Assembly (NCBI RefSeq): GCF_963675965.1 | Contig: NZ_OY780935.1 | Location: 1,352,501-1,416,500, forward strand | Direction of reading: 5' to 3' | From: an uncultured Celeribacter sp. | Lineage (GTDB): Bacteria > Pseudomonadota > Alphaproteobacteria > Rhodobacterales > Rhodobacteraceae | Length of the DNA stretch: 64,000 bases | In this document: piece by piece, positions 7,447 to 16,745 of the stretch | Layout of the letters: every line of letters begins with the position of its first letter | Position numbering within the stretch: the stretch's first letter is position 1 | Program-made: the position numbers and the translations under genes | The notes under the pieces: model-generated | What the model saw: the letters and a program-made list of their open reading frames with translations, nothing else | Databases searched by the model: none | What the model was told of the DNA's origin: nothing

Positions 7447-9345
7447 ATGCCACAGGATTTCAGCTCGCTAGCTGCGCGCAATTCCATTGATGCCGAAATG
7501 CCATGGGAGGCACGCGATGTGCCCACCACCATTTACGAGCGTCTGACCAAAACGGCACAAAGTTTTGGCGAACGCCCGGCGTTCACCTATCAGATTACAT
7601 CCGGTCCGAAGGATCATGCACAAACCATGACCTGGGCGGAAACCCATTTCAAGGTAACGCAGACCGCGAATATGTTTCGCGCCCTTGGGATCGGCGAAAA
7701 GGACGTTGTGGCCTATATCATGCCCAACGCCAATGAAACCGTTCTGGCCTTTCTGGGTGGGATGGTCGCGGGCATCGTGAACCCGATCAACCCGCTGCTG
7801 GAGCCGGAACAGATCGCGGCCATTCTGCGTGAAACCGGTGCCAAAGTCGTTGTGACCCTGAAAGCCTTCCCGAAAACCGACGTCGCTCAGAAAGTGGCCG
7901 AGGCCGTGCGACACGCGCCCAAGGTCAACACGGTGCTCGAAGTAGACCTTCTGCGCTATCTGACGCCACCGAAAAAGTGGATCGTACCCTTCATCCGTCC
8001 GAAAAACCCCTCGGCGCAGGCGCATCACGCCGACCTGCTGGATTTCAATACGGAACTGGCAAAATATCCGGGCGACAAGCTGGGCTTCCCCGACGCCACC
8101 GAAGACCGCGTTGCGGCCTATTTCCACACCGGTGGCACCACCGGCATGCCCAAGGTGGCACAGCACAAGTATTCCGGCATGATTTACAACGGGTGGCTCG
8201 GGGCCAGCCTGTTGTTCAATGAAAAAGACAACATCATGTGCCCGCTGCCGCTGTTTCACGTCTTCGCCTGCCAGGTGATCGTGATGAGCCAGTTGGCCTC
8301 CGGGGCGCAGGGTGTCTATCCGACCCCAGCCGGCTATCGCGGCGACGGCGTGTTCGATAACTTCTGGAAGCTTTGCGAACGCTGGAAGATTTCCTTCGTC
8401 ATCACCGTGCCCACCGCAATCTCTGCGCTGATGCAGCGCAAGGTCGATGCCGACATTTCTTCGGTGAAAATGGCCTTCTCCGGGTCTTCACCCCTGCCCG
8501 TGGAGCTGTACAAACGGTTTGAAAAGGCTGCTGGTGTCGAGATCATCGAGGGCTACGGGCTGACCGAGGCCACCTGTCTGGTCTCTGTCAACCCGATTGG
8601 CGGACTGAAGAAGATCGGATCTGTCGGCATCCCCTTCCCGCACACCGATGTCAAAATCCTGCGCCAGACGGCCGAAGGTCCCGTGGAATGCGGCGTCGAT
8701 GAAGTCGGCGAGATCTGCATCGACAACCCCGGCGTCTTCGAAGGATCGACCTACACCGAAGAGGACAAGAACCACGACCTGTTCCACCACGATGTCTACC
8801 TGCGCACCGGCGATCTGGGCCGCATCGACGAGGACGGCTACCTGTGGATCACCGGCCGGGCCAAAGATCTGATCATTCGCGGCGGTCACAACATCGACCC
8901 CGCCGAAATCGAAGAGGCCCTGTCCGGTCACGAAGCCATCGCCTTTGTCGGCGCGATTGGCCAGCCGGATGCCCATGCCGGGGAAATCCCCTGCGCCTAT
9001 GTCGAACTGGTCGACGGGGCCAACGTGACCGAAGAGGATCTCATGGCCTATGCCAAGATCCACATCCACGAACGTGCCGCGATCCCCAAGCATCTTGAGA
9101 TCATGGACGAACTGCCGAAAACGGCCGTCGGCAAGGTCTTCAAACCCGATCTGCGCAAACGTGCGATCACCCGCGTCTACAATGCGGCGCTCGAAAAAGA
9201 CGGGCTGTCGGCACGGGTGATTGAGGTGCTTGACGACAAGAAACGCGGCCTCGTGGCGCGCCTCGACCCCTCGGCCAAGACAGAGGCAGAACAAGTGGGA
9301 CAGGTGCTTGGACGGTTCACCAACCCGTGGGAATGGGCAGAGTAA
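7447..9345 (+). CDS. Acyl-CoA synthetase (AMP-forming)
   Basis: This 632-residue enzyme belongs to the ANL superfamily: it activates a carboxylic acid to an acyl-adenylate and then to acyl-CoA. Visible motifs are the P-loop-like HTGGTTGMPK (around residue 226), the A5 motif EGYGLTEAT, the A7 motif YLRTGDLGRID, the hinge GRAKDLIIRGG and the catalytic lysine segment PKTAVGKVFKPDLR. An extra C-terminal tail of about 45 residues follows. GGAGGAGAGG is a very strong ribosome-binding site. A clear terminator follows. The divergent KAS III-like gene suggests that the acyl-CoA made here may be extended or condensed; the acid is not known. Confidence 0.88.
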   Translation: MPQDFSSLAARNSIDAEMPWEARDVPTTIYERLTKTAQSFGERPAFTYQITSGPKDHAQTMTWAETHFKVTQTANMFRALGIGEKDVVAYIMPNANETVLAFLGGMVAGIVNPINPLLEPEQIAAILRETGAKVVVTLKAFPKTDVAQKVAEAVRHAPKVNTVLEVDLLRYLTPPKKWIVPFIRPKNPSAQAHHADLLDFNTELAKYPGDKLGFPDATEDRVAAYFHTGGTTGMPKVAQHKYSGMIYNGWLGASLLFNEKDNIMCPLPLFHVFACQVIVMSQLASGAQGVYPTPAGYRGDGVFDNFWKLCERWKISFVITVPTAISALMQRKVDADISSVKMAFSGSSPLPVELYKRFEKAAGVEIIEGYGLTEATCLVSVNPIGGLKKIGSVGIPFPHTDVKILRQTAEGPVECGVDEVGEICIDNPGVFEGSTYTEEDKNHDLFHHDVYLRTGDLGRIDEDGYLWITGRAKDLIIRGGHNIDPAEIEEALSGHEAIAFVGAIGQPDAHAGEIPCAYVELVDGANVTEEDLMAYAKIHIHERAAIPKHLEIMDELPKTAVGKVFKPDLRKRAITRVYNAALEKDGLSARVIEVLDDKKRGLVARLDPSAKTEAEQVGQVLGRFTNPWEWAE

Positions 9346-9374
9346 CGCTTCTTCCTCACAGCATTGCGCGACAG

Positions 9375-9406
9375 ACGCCCCGCCCTTTCGGCGGGGCGTT
9401 TTCTTT
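9375..9406 (+). terminator. Rho-independent terminator after the acyl-CoA synthetase
   Basis: The 10-base arms ACGCCCCGCC and GGCGGGGCGT pair perfectly around CTTTC and are followed by TTTCTTT. It ends the acyl-CoA synthetase transcript. Confidence 0.9.
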
Positions 9407-9739
9407 GGCGCAAGCAGGTAGAGAATCGCCCGGGCGAAAGGCGCGCTGCTCCTGCAGGCATGCCGTGAAAAATTCTTGTGCGGTTTTTGCCTGCCCTACA
9501 TTCGCGCAAAGAGCCGCGCCTGCATGCATATATTTCATAGGGTGTATAGATATCCTTCACCCATCAAGCCGCGCCCAAAAAGTCGTCACAGGAAAAGGAC
9601 AGATTTAACCTAATGTTTTTAAATGTATTTATAAGAATAACCTCCAAATCAGAAGGCCGGACATAGAGGTGACATAAGTTTTTCCTTGATTATTTTATTT
9701 TACACTTAAAGGTATACCGAGCAACGACGGAGAAATCTC
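9407..9739. promoter_or_regulatory. AT-rich intergenic region upstream of the GntR gene
   Basis: I see no gene here. From about 9600 the sequence becomes strongly AT-rich compared with its surroundings, fitting a promoter region. GGTATACC at 9711-9718 is a short palindrome 21 bases before the gntR start. It resembles the GTATAC-centred operators used by some FadR/VanR-type GntR regulators, so autoregulation is plausible but unproved. Confidence 0.4.
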
Positions 9740-10450
9740 ATGCATCCACGTTCCCGGAAAAATGCCAGCCCGCTTGCCCTGAAGGTCTATCAGGGCCTGC
9801 TGGACGACATGTCGACGCGGCGGCGCGGTGCCGGGGATCGTTTGGTTGAGGCAGAGATTGCGCGCGAAATGGATGTCTCCCGCACGCCGGTGCGTGAGGC
9901 CCTGCGGCGACTGGCCACCGACGGGCTGATCACCGAAGCCAAGCCGGGGGGATATGCCATCATCACCCCCTCGATCGAAGACATCCGCGAAATCTTTGAG
10001 ATCCGCAAGGCGCTGGAGCCGCTGGCCTTCGCCAATGTCGTGCGCGACGCGGACGGCAGCGGCGACGCCGAACTGCGGGCTGCCCTGGCCGATCTGCAAC
10101 AGGCCGACACCATGCCCGCAGCTGTCCGGGCCAACATCGCGTTTCGCGGGTTTTGGATGGATCGGATCACCAACCGCCGTCTGCGCGAAACCCTGAAACG
10201 TTTTGAGATGCAGGTGAACATCGTGCGCGCAGCCACGCTCTATTCGCAGGCAGCGCGGGACACGGCCCGCGATGGCGCAGCCCGTCTGGCCGCAGCCTAT
10301 CTGGCCCGTGACACAGCGGCCGCCCAGCGCGCCATGGCGGAATTCATCGCCGATGCGTTCACCTTTTTCCAACGCGCGGATGAAGAGCAACGACTTCATC
10401 CCGTCTCCCCGTCCCGCGCAGAAGACGCGGGACACACCGATCAAAAATAA
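9740..10450 (+). CDS. GntR family transcriptional regulator (FadR/FCD subfamily)
   Basis: This 236-residue regulator has an N-terminal winged helix-turn-helix (about residues 12-75) with the hallmark segment SRTPVREALRRLATDGLI, followed by an all-helical effector domain of FCD type (EIFEIRKALEPLA ...). The polar C-terminal tail (residues 215-236) looks unstructured. It lies 57 bases upstream of the TRAP binding-protein gene on the same strand, so it probably represses the operon until its substrate or a metabolite binds. The effector is unknown. Confidence 0.85.
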   Translation: MHPRSRKNASPLALKVYQGLLDDMSTRRRGAGDRLVEAEIAREMDVSRTPVREALRRLATDGLITEAKPGGYAIITPSIEDIREIFEIRKALEPLAFANVVRDADGSGDAELRAALADLQQADTMPAAVRANIAFRGFWMDRITNRRLRETLKRFEMQVNIVRAATLYSQAARDTARDGAARLAAAYLARDTAAAQRAMAEFIADAFTFFQRADEEQRLHPVSPSRAEDAGHTDQK

Positions 10451-10507
10451 AAATCGGCAAACGATTACCAACAACTCCTGCCCACGCAGACCAACAGTGA
10501 GGATATC

Positions 10508-11503
10508 ATGTCCAAATCCACCCTTCTCAAAGGCCTCGCCACAGCCGCGCTGATGAGCATGACTGCCGTTGCGGCCCAGGCCGAAGACATCATTCGCGCC
10601 GTGACCTTCACCCCCGCTCAGGTGTCGTTCTCGCAGAACTTCCAGAAATTCGTCGACCTCGTGAATGAACGCGGCGAAGGCGTCGTCCAGATCCAAGTGA
10701 TCGGCGGCCCCGAAACCATCCCGCAGCCACGCATGGGCGAAGCGCAGCAGAACGGCATCGCCGATATGTTCCTGCTCCCGGCTGGCCTGTATCTCAACAT
10801 CGTGCCGGAAGGCGAAGCCTTTGCCGGCTCCAACCGCGACCCGATGTCGGTGCGTGCGGATGGTGGCATTGATGCCATCAACGAAATCTTCCACGAAAAA
10901 GCCAATGCCCATGTGCTGGCCCATGTCGATGGCGGCGCAGGTTTCCACCTCTGGTTGACCAAAAAGCCAGAGATCACCGAAGACGGTCAGGTCGATCTGA
11001 GCGGCATTCGCCTGCGCTCCTCCCCCCTCTACCGGGCCTTCCTTGAAACACTGGGTGCCACCATCGTCGTTCAGCCCGCTGCGGAAGTCTACACATCACT
11101 GGAGCGCGGTGTCGTCGACGGTACCGGCTACCCGATCACCGGGCTGCGCGACTACGGCTGGAACAAGTTCCTGAAATACCGTCTCGACCCGAGCTTCTTC
11201 CAGACCGACGTTCTGGTGACAATGAACCTCGACGCCTGGGAAGGTCTGTCCGAAGAAGCTAAAGGCATCGTTTCGCAAGCCGCCATCGAACATGAGGCCA
11301 GCTCCTATGAGGCCAATGTCGCGATGAACGTCAGCGAAGGCGAAGCCCTAGCCGACGAAGGGATCGAAACGATCACCCTGACCGGCGAACAGGAAACCCT
11401 GTTCCTGAAGACGGCCTATGACATCGCGTGGTCGCGGCTGAAAGAACGTGATCCGACCCATCACGACGAGCTCAAGGCGCTCTTCTTCGAAGAGATCGAA
11501 TAA
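10508..11503 (+). CDS. dctP: TRAP transporter solute-binding protein (DctP family)
   Basis: This 331-residue periplasmic protein has a Sec signal peptide (MSKSTLLKGLATAALMSMTA, cleavage near AQA-ED) and the DctP fold. The arginine in the segment GIRLRSSPLYRAFLETLGA is at the place where TRAP binding proteins hold the carboxylate of their ligand. It is followed by the small and large permease genes, making a complete TRAP system. The linked catabolic genes suggest a hydroxylated carboxylic acid ligand. Confidence 0.88.
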   Translation: MSKSTLLKGLATAALMSMTAVAAQAEDIIRAVTFTPAQVSFSQNFQKFVDLVNERGEGVVQIQVIGGPETIPQPRMGEAQQNGIADMFLLPAGLYLNIVPEGEAFAGSNRDPMSVRADGGIDAINEIFHEKANAHVLAHVDGGAGFHLWLTKKPEITEDGQVDLSGIRLRSSPLYRAFLETLGATIVVQPAAEVYTSLERGVVDGTGYPITGLRDYGWNKFLKYRLDPSFFQTDVLVTMNLDAWEGLSEEAKGIVSQAAIEHEASSYEANVAMNVSEGEALADEGIETITLTGEQETLFLKTAYDIAWSRLKERDPTHHDELKALFFEEIE

Positions 11504-11599
11504 GCTTCGCATTGCCAGGCGCACCCTGCGGTGCGTCCGCCTTGCCCGCCCGACCGGCGCCTGGGCAAGGCCCCTTTCCCTTTCAGACCGAGGACTGCC

Positions 11600-12112
11600 A
11601 TGTCTGTCGCCCTCTCCCTGCTGGATGCCCTATCCAAGCTGATGTTCTGGATCGCCTGCCTTTTGGTGGTGATGATCGTTTGCGTCGTGACCTATGATGT
11701 CGCCTCACGAAATCTCGGCCTGCCGACTGCCGTCTGGGCGGTGAACTCGGTCGAATACGGGATGCTGCATATCACCTTCCTGTGCTTCCCCCAACTTGTG
11801 CGCACGCGCGGCCATGTCTGCGTTGAAGTGGTGCTCAGCTATCTGCCATCTGGGCTGCGCAGCCTCTGGCAAGCGGCCCTGCAGATCCTCGCGGCCGTGA
11901 TCTGCGCCTATCTCACCGTACACAGCGCACAATCGCTGATCAAAGTGATCGGCGACGGCTCTTATGAGGTCCGGGCCTTCGATGCACCGATGTGGATGCT
12001 ATATGCCTCGATGCCCTTGGGCTTTGGTCTTGGCGCGCTGCAGTTCCTGTCCTTTTTCCCGCGTGGCGAAAGCTTCTATGGCGCCTCGCCCGACGCCCAT
12101 GCCGGCCTGTAA
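11600..12112 (+). CDS. dctQ: TRAP transporter small permease (DctQ family)
   Basis: This 170-residue inner-membrane protein has four hydrophobic helices (around residues 10-35, 48-68, 85-110 and 130-150), as in DctQ. The start at ATG 11600 is chosen for its GAGGAC ribosome-binding site and its hydrophobic N-terminus. It lies between dctP and dctM, as expected, and joins the large permease to form the membrane complex. Confidence 0.85.
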   Translation: MSVALSLLDALSKLMFWIACLLVVMIVCVVTYDVASRNLGLPTAVWAVNSVEYGMLHITFLCFPQLVRTRGHVCVEVVLSYLPSGLRSLWQAALQILAAVICAYLTVHSAQSLIKVIGDGSYEVRAFDAPMWMLYASMPLGFGLGALQFLSFFPRGESFYGASPDAHAGL

Positions 12113-12124
12113 GGAGACAGACAG

Positions 12125-13438
12125 ATGATGGACTGGACTGCTTCAATCGCGATCCTGATCGGCGGGCTGATCGTCTCGATGGGGATCGGCCTGCCCGTGG
12201 CACTTGGGTTCTTTCTGATCAATGTGGTCGGCGTCTTCCTGTTTATGGGCGGCGCGCGGGGCATCGACCAGATGATTTCAAACGCAACCATGGCCGTGTC
12301 GACCTATTCGCTGGCGCCTGTGCCGCTGTTTCTGGTCATGGGCTCGTTGTTTTTTCATTCGGGGCTTGCGCGCCGGGTGCTTGATGCGATCGACGTGCTG
12401 ATCGGACGATTGCCCGCACGGTTGTCTTATCTCACCGTGACCTCCGGCACAGTCTTTGCGGCGCTCTCGGGTTCTTCGCTGGCCAACACCGGGATGCTGG
12501 GATCGCTCATGGTCCCCGAGATGATGAAGCGCGGCTACAAAAAACATATGGCGATCGGGCCGATCCTTGGCTCCGGCGGCCTTGCGGTGATCATTCCGCC
12601 CTCAACCCTTGCCGTACTCTTTGGCTCGCTGGCGCGCATCGACATCGGCGCGCTGTTGATCGCCGGTCTGCTGCCCGGCGTGGTGCTGGCGCTGCTCTAT
12701 GCCATCTTGATCTTTGCTCAGGCCAAGATCGATCCCGAGGCCGCACCGAACTATGATTACGAGCCCGTACCGCTTCTGAAACGCCTTGGCATCTTTGCCC
12801 GTGACGTGATGCCCATGGTGGTGATCGTCATGGCCGTTGTCGGCTCGATCCTGACAGGGATTGCCACACCGACAGAAAGCGGCGCGCTTGGCATCGTCGC
12901 CGTGGCGATCCTGGCACTGCTGTTCAAGGCGCTCGACTGGAAAGCCGTGACCGATGCGGTACAAGACGCGGCACGGGTCACCGGCATGACCTTTCTGCTG
13001 ATCACCGCCTCATCGACATTCGCGCAGCTTCTGGCCTTTTCCGGGGCATCCTCCGGTCTGGTGCGTTGGGCAACATCGCTGGAGATGGGGCCGACCGAAA
13101 CCCTCTTGATCATGGCGCTGATCCTGCTGGTGCTGGGCATGTTCATGGATCAGGTGTCGATGATGCTGATCACCCTGCCGATCTTTGTGCCGCTGGCCCT
13201 GTCTCTGCAGTTTGACATGGTCTGGTGGGGACTCATCATGCTGCTGATGCTCGAAGTCAGCTTCACCACGCCACCCTTTGGGCTGTTGCTCTTTGTCATG
13301 CATGGCGTCAGCCCACCGGGCACAACCCTGCCCGAAGTCGCCCGCGCAGCCCTGCCCTACATCCTGTGCGTGTTCATCCTGATCGGCCTTGTGATCCTCT
13401 TCCCGTCACTTGCCACCTTCTTGCCGTCACTGATGTGA
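12125..13438 (+). CDS. dctM: TRAP transporter large permease (DctM family)
   Basis: This 437-residue inner-membrane protein has the twelve or so helices of DctM. Typical segments are GLPVALGFFL near the N-terminus and the re-entrant loops GSSLANTGMLGSLMVPEM and GIATPTESGALG, which form the sodium and substrate sites in this family. Two ATG codons lie in tandem (12125 and 12128), and either may be used. It carries out sodium-driven uptake of the solute delivered by DctP. Confidence 0.9.
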   Translation: MMDWTASIAILIGGLIVSMGIGLPVALGFFLINVVGVFLFMGGARGIDQMISNATMAVSTYSLAPVPLFLVMGSLFFHSGLARRVLDAIDVLIGRLPARLSYLTVTSGTVFAALSGSSLANTGMLGSLMVPEMMKRGYKKHMAIGPILGSGGLAVIIPPSTLAVLFGSLARIDIGALLIAGLLPGVVLALLYAILIFAQAKIDPEAAPNYDYEPVPLLKRLGIFARDVMPMVVIVMAVVGSILTGIATPTESGALGIVAVAILALLFKALDWKAVTDAVQDAARVTGMTFLLITASSTFAQLLAFSGASSGLVRWATSLEMGPTETLLIMALILLVLGMFMDQVSMMLITLPIFVPLALSLQFDMVWWGLIMLLMLEVSFTTPPFGLLLFVMHGVSPPGTTLPEVARAALPYILCVFILIGLVILFPSLATFLPSLM

Positions 13439-13514
13439 CCGTAGGCCTGCGCACCCGCATTTTCGCTCTCTTCCCCCGGGCGCGCAGGCAAATTCCCAAA
13501 GAAAGACCCAGACC

Positions 13515-14012
13515 ATGAGCTTCAGAGACCGGCTCGTCTTCGATCCCAAAGAAGGCACCTATCACGACGGCGCCATGCGCTACATGTTCCTCAAACCCGA
13601 AGCCCTGATGGGCATCCTCAAGGAAGTGCCCCCCGAAACCCGCCCGCAGGTGCTTGAGGCCATGGCCGAAAGCGTCTTTGTGGCCGGGGGCAAATCCGCC
13701 CAGACCTATCAGGGTCAGGGGGCGAAAGCCGCCCAGGCGCTGCTTGAGGTGATCGGAGAAACCGCCGGGCAGCTCGGCTGGGGGCGCTGGAAGCTGACGC
13801 TCAGTGACACGGCCCTGAGCCTCGATGTCGAAAACTCGCCCTTTGTCTATGGCCATGGCCCGTCGGAGACCCCGGTCTGTGCGCCGATCCGGGGCATGCT
13901 GCGCGCGGTGTCCGGCCTGATTTTCGGCACACCCACCACCGTGCGTGAAACCGCCTGTGCCGCCACCGGCGCCAGCACGTGCCACTTTATTGCGCAGCCC
14001 AAGGAGGTCTGA
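13515..14012 (+). CDS. V4R (4-vinyl reductase) domain protein
   Basis: This 165-residue protein consists of a single V4R domain. Its cysteines at 122, 148 and 156 (ETACAATG ... TCHF) sit where this family has conserved ligands for a metal or small molecule. V4R domains occur in BchJ and as sensory N-terminal domains of XylR/DmpR-type regulators, where they bind small molecules. No other domain or signal peptide is visible. Its place between the TRAP permease and two catabolic enzymes suggests a cytoplasmic ligand-binding or accessory role in this pathway; the function is not known. Confidence 0.75.
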   Translation: MSFRDRLVFDPKEGTYHDGAMRYMFLKPEALMGILKEVPPETRPQVLEAMAESVFVAGGKSAQTYQGQGAKAAQALLEVIGETAGQLGWGRWKLTLSDTALSLDVENSPFVYGHGPSETPVCAPIRGMLRAVSGLIFGTPTTVRETACAATGASTCHFIAQPKEV

Positions 14013-14015
14013 ACC

Positions 14016-15425
14016 ATGTCCGCAGAAACCGACCTTTCCCAGAGCCTTCTGGACCGCTTTGGCCCCGCGATGATCCTGATCGGTGCCGATATTCCTGAAA
14101 AATACCACCATGACTGGGCCGGGCTGCCCCCGGCACAGCCGCTGGCCCTGGCGCGCCCGTCAACCACCGAAGAGGTGGCCGCGCTGATGGCATTTTGCAA
14201 CGCACAGGGGATCGCAGTTGTGCCGCAGGGCGGGCTGACCGGCATTTCCGGCGCCGCCCAGCCGGACAAAGGCTCGGTCGTGCTCAGTCTGGAACGGTTC
14301 AACACCATCGAAGACATCAACGCCGACGCAGGCACGATGACTGCCGGGGCTGGTGTGATCTTGGAAACCGCGCAAGCGGCCGCCGAAGACAACGGGCTGA
14401 TGCTAGGCATCGACATCGGCGCCCGCGGATCCTGCCAATTGGGCGGGGTGCTGGCCACCAATGCTGGCGGCAATACCGTGATCCGCTACGGCATGGCACG
14501 CGATCATGTTCTGGGGCTGGAGGTCGTTCTGGCCGACGGCACTGTGATCGACGGCATGAACACCATGTTGAAAAACAACGCGGGTCTCGACCTGAAACAG
14601 ATGTTCATCGGCAGCGAGGGCCTTCTGGGGATCATCACCCGCTGCGTGCTGCGCCTGCACCCGCTGCCGCCCGCGAAAGCCACCGCCTTTGTCGGCTGCG
14701 CGGACACGGCATCGGCCATCGCTCTGCTCCGCCATGCCCGGGGTCGCCTTGGCCCGATGCTGTCGAGCTTCGAGGTCATGTGGCCCAGCTTTTTTCACTA
14801 CATGTCCGAGGCCACAGGGCTCGGCTCCCCGCTTGAGGGCCGCCATGGCGCCTATGTGATCATTGAGGCCACCGGCTTTGACACCGACGGCACCCGCGCG
14901 GCGATGGAAACCCTCTTTGAATCCGCCTTTGAAGACGGGCTGGTCGAAGACGGTGTTCTGGCCAACTCGGTCAAGGAAGAGCGCGCGCTTTGGGCCGTGC
15001 GCGAAAGCCCGGCGGAATATGAAACCGTGCTGGGGCCGGTTATTCCCTTTGATGTCGGCATCCCGATTGCCCGGATGGGCGAGGCGGTGGAGACACTCGA
15101 AGCCGGGATCAAGGAGCTCTATCCCAGCGCCCGCGCGCTTTCGTACGGTCATATCGGCGATTCCAACCTGCACCTCGTCGTCAATGTGCCCGAATTCGGC
15201 ACGGACCAGCCCGACAGCGCGGTCAAAGCCTTCGTCTATGACATCGTGCGCGGCCTTGGCGGTACGATTTCGGCGGAACATGGCATCGGCGCGATCAAGC
15301 GGGATTATCTGTCCTACTCACGCAGCACCGCAGAAATTGACCTGATGCGGGCGATCAAGGATTTGATGGACCCCAATGGCATTCTTAACCCTGGAAAAGG
15401 GTTTGATAAGGAGCGCCCCGCATGA
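14016..15425 (+). CDS. FAD-binding 2-hydroxyacid dehydrogenase (GlcD / D-2-hydroxyglutarate dehydrogenase-like)
   Basis: This 469-residue flavoenzyme has a PCMH-type FAD domain (about residues 40-215, with VVPQGGLTGISG) and a C-terminal oxidase domain with the conserved GHIGDSNLH and EHGIG motifs. The family oxidises D-2-hydroxy acids such as D-lactate, glycolate or D-2-hydroxyglutarate to 2-oxo acids, passing electrons to the respiratory chain. It begins 3 bases after the V4R gene and overlaps the aldolase gene by 4 bases. It probably makes the 2-oxo acid that the aldolase then cleaves, which is inference. Confidence 0.85.
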   Translation: MSAETDLSQSLLDRFGPAMILIGADIPEKYHHDWAGLPPAQPLALARPSTTEEVAALMAFCNAQGIAVVPQGGLTGISGAAQPDKGSVVLSLERFNTIEDINADAGTMTAGAGVILETAQAAAEDNGLMLGIDIGARGSCQLGGVLATNAGGNTVIRYGMARDHVLGLEVVLADGTVIDGMNTMLKNNAGLDLKQMFIGSEGLLGIITRCVLRLHPLPPAKATAFVGCADTASAIALLRHARGRLGPMLSSFEVMWPSFFHYMSEATGLGSPLEGRHGAYVIIEATGFDTDGTRAAMETLFESAFEDGLVEDGVLANSVKEERALWAVRESPAEYETVLGPVIPFDVGIPIARMGEAVETLEAGIKELYPSARALSYGHIGDSNLHLVVNVPEFGTDQPDSAVKAFVYDIVRGLGGTISAEHGIGAIKRDYLSYSRSTAEIDLMRAIKDLMDPNGILNPGKGFDKERPA

Positions 15426-16174
15426 GCCTGCGCGACAAAATCCGAATGCGCGCACCTCAGCGCGGCATTTTCATGGCCCTGCCAAGCGCCATGGCCATTG
15501 AAATCGTTGCCGGGGCCAAGCCCGGTAGCACCCGGCCGGATTTCCTGTGCATCGACACGGAACACAGTCCGATTGGCCCGGGGCTACTAACCGATATGAT
15601 CCGCGCGGCAGACCTTTGCGGCATGCCAGCACTGGTCCGGGTGCGGTCGTCTGAGGTGGCGGAGATCGCCGCGGCGCTCGACGCGGGGGCTGCGGGCATT
15701 TTGGTGCCACATGTCGCCTCTGCCGCCACCGCAGCCGCCGCCGTGCGGGCCGCCCGCTTTCCTCCTGAAGGCAACCGCGGGGCTGGTCCGGCCCGCGCGG
15801 CCCGCTACATCCGTGACATTCCCGGCATGCTAGAGACGGCACGGCGGGACACCGTTGTGGCCGTGCAGATCGAAACCGTCGAAGCCGTCACCGCCGCCGC
15901 CGACATCCTGGCCGTGCCCGGTATCGATTTGGCCTTTATCGGCCCCGGCGATCTTGGCGTCGATTTGGCCACATGCCCGGGGATCACTGACACGTTGGAA
16001 GAACTCATCGACAGCACCTTGCAAGCCGCAGAGAAGGCCGGGGTGCCCGCCGGGATTTTCACCGCGGACCGCTGCGCCAGCTCCGCCTGGTTCAAACGTC
16101 TGGCCTTTCTCATCGAAGGCTCTGACGTCATGCTTCTGTCACAGGCTGCAGATGCGGCCTTTGCCCCGCTGTAA
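15422..16174 (+). CDS. HpcH/HpaI family aldolase
   Basis: This 250-residue TIM-barrel aldolase is of the HpcH/HpaI class II group, which uses a divalent metal to cleave 4-hydroxy-2-oxo acids to pyruvate and an aldehyde or oxo acid. Visible signatures are CIDTEHSPIG, GILVPHV, the arginine-containing loop GAGPARAARY, the metal-binding VQIET and FIGPGDLG. Its start overlaps the dehydrogenase stop (ATGA). Together the two enzymes suggest that the TRAP substrate is a di- or polyhydroxylated acid. Confidence 0.85.
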   Translation: MSLRDKIRMRAPQRGIFMALPSAMAIEIVAGAKPGSTRPDFLCIDTEHSPIGPGLLTDMIRAADLCGMPALVRVRSSEVAEIAAALDAGAAGILVPHVASAATAAAAVRAARFPPEGNRGAGPARAARYIRDIPGMLETARRDTVVAVQIETVEAVTAAADILAVPGIDLAFIGPGDLGVDLATCPGITDTLEELIDSTLQAAEKAGVPAGIFTADRCASSAWFKRLAFLIEGSDVMLLSQAADAAFAPL

Positions 16175-16200
16175 GCGCCTGTTGACAAACGACAGACAGA

Positions 16201-16226
16201 AGCCCGCCGTTCCCGACGGGCTTTTT
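16201..16226 (+). terminator. Rho-independent terminator after the TRAP/aldolase operon
   Basis: AGCCCG pairs with CGGGCT around a short GC-rich loop and is followed by TTTTTC. It lies between two converging operons and is best placed to end the plus-strand one. Confidence 0.8.
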
Positions 16227-16249
16227 CATCACCTGGTTTCCTGGAAAAG

Positions 16250-16744
16250 TCAGCCCACAGCCCGAAACTGTGAACGGGCATAGACCAGCGCCGCAAGGTC
16301 GCGGGCTGCCTCGGCCAGAAAGGCCTCTTCGATCTGGCCGATAAAGACCTGATGGCTACCCTGCGTGCTATGGGACGTCACCCGACAGGCCAAAGACGCC
16401 AGTGCCGTTTGCAGGCGTGGCACGCCGGTCTGTGTGGCAGACCAGTTGCCCGCCAGAAACTTCTCTGCACCGCGCACGCCGCCCGCACCGGCAAACCGCA
16501 GCGCCAGATCCTGATCCGAGGCCCCCAGAAGCTGCACGCTGAAGCGGTCCAGGCGCATGATCTCCTCACAGGTCGCGGTGTCGCGATTGACACAGGCCAG
16601 AAGACTCGGCGGCCGGTCGGTCACCGAACAGACCGCGGTGGCCGTGATCCCGCGCCGCGCCGCGCCCTGTCCGACCGTGATCAGGGTCACCGCCCCCGGA
16701 AACAGAGCCATAGACTGACGAAACTCATCGGTTGAAATACTCAT
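16250..16744 (-). CDS. Flavin reductase (HpaC/NTAB family)
   Basis: This 164-residue flavin reductase-like protein has the family features FPGAVTLITVG, ATAVCSVTDRPPSLLACVN and a C-terminal HQVFIGQIEEA stretch. Such enzymes use NAD(P)H to make free reduced FMN or FAD for a partner monooxygenase. The partner is very likely the acyl-CoA dehydrogenase-like protein encoded upstream in the same direction (17728-18930). The adjoining LysR gene ends 1 base upstream of this start, so the two are tightly linked. Confidence 0.85.
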   Translation of the reverse strand: MSISTDEFRQSMALFPGAVTLITVGQGAARRGITATAVCSVTDRPPSLLACVNRDTATCEEIMRLDRFSVQLLGASDQDLALRFAGAGGVRGAEKFLAGNWSATQTGVPRLQTALASLACRVTSHSTQGSHQVFIGQIEEAFLAEAARDLAALVYARSQFRAVG

Positions 16745-16745
16745 G

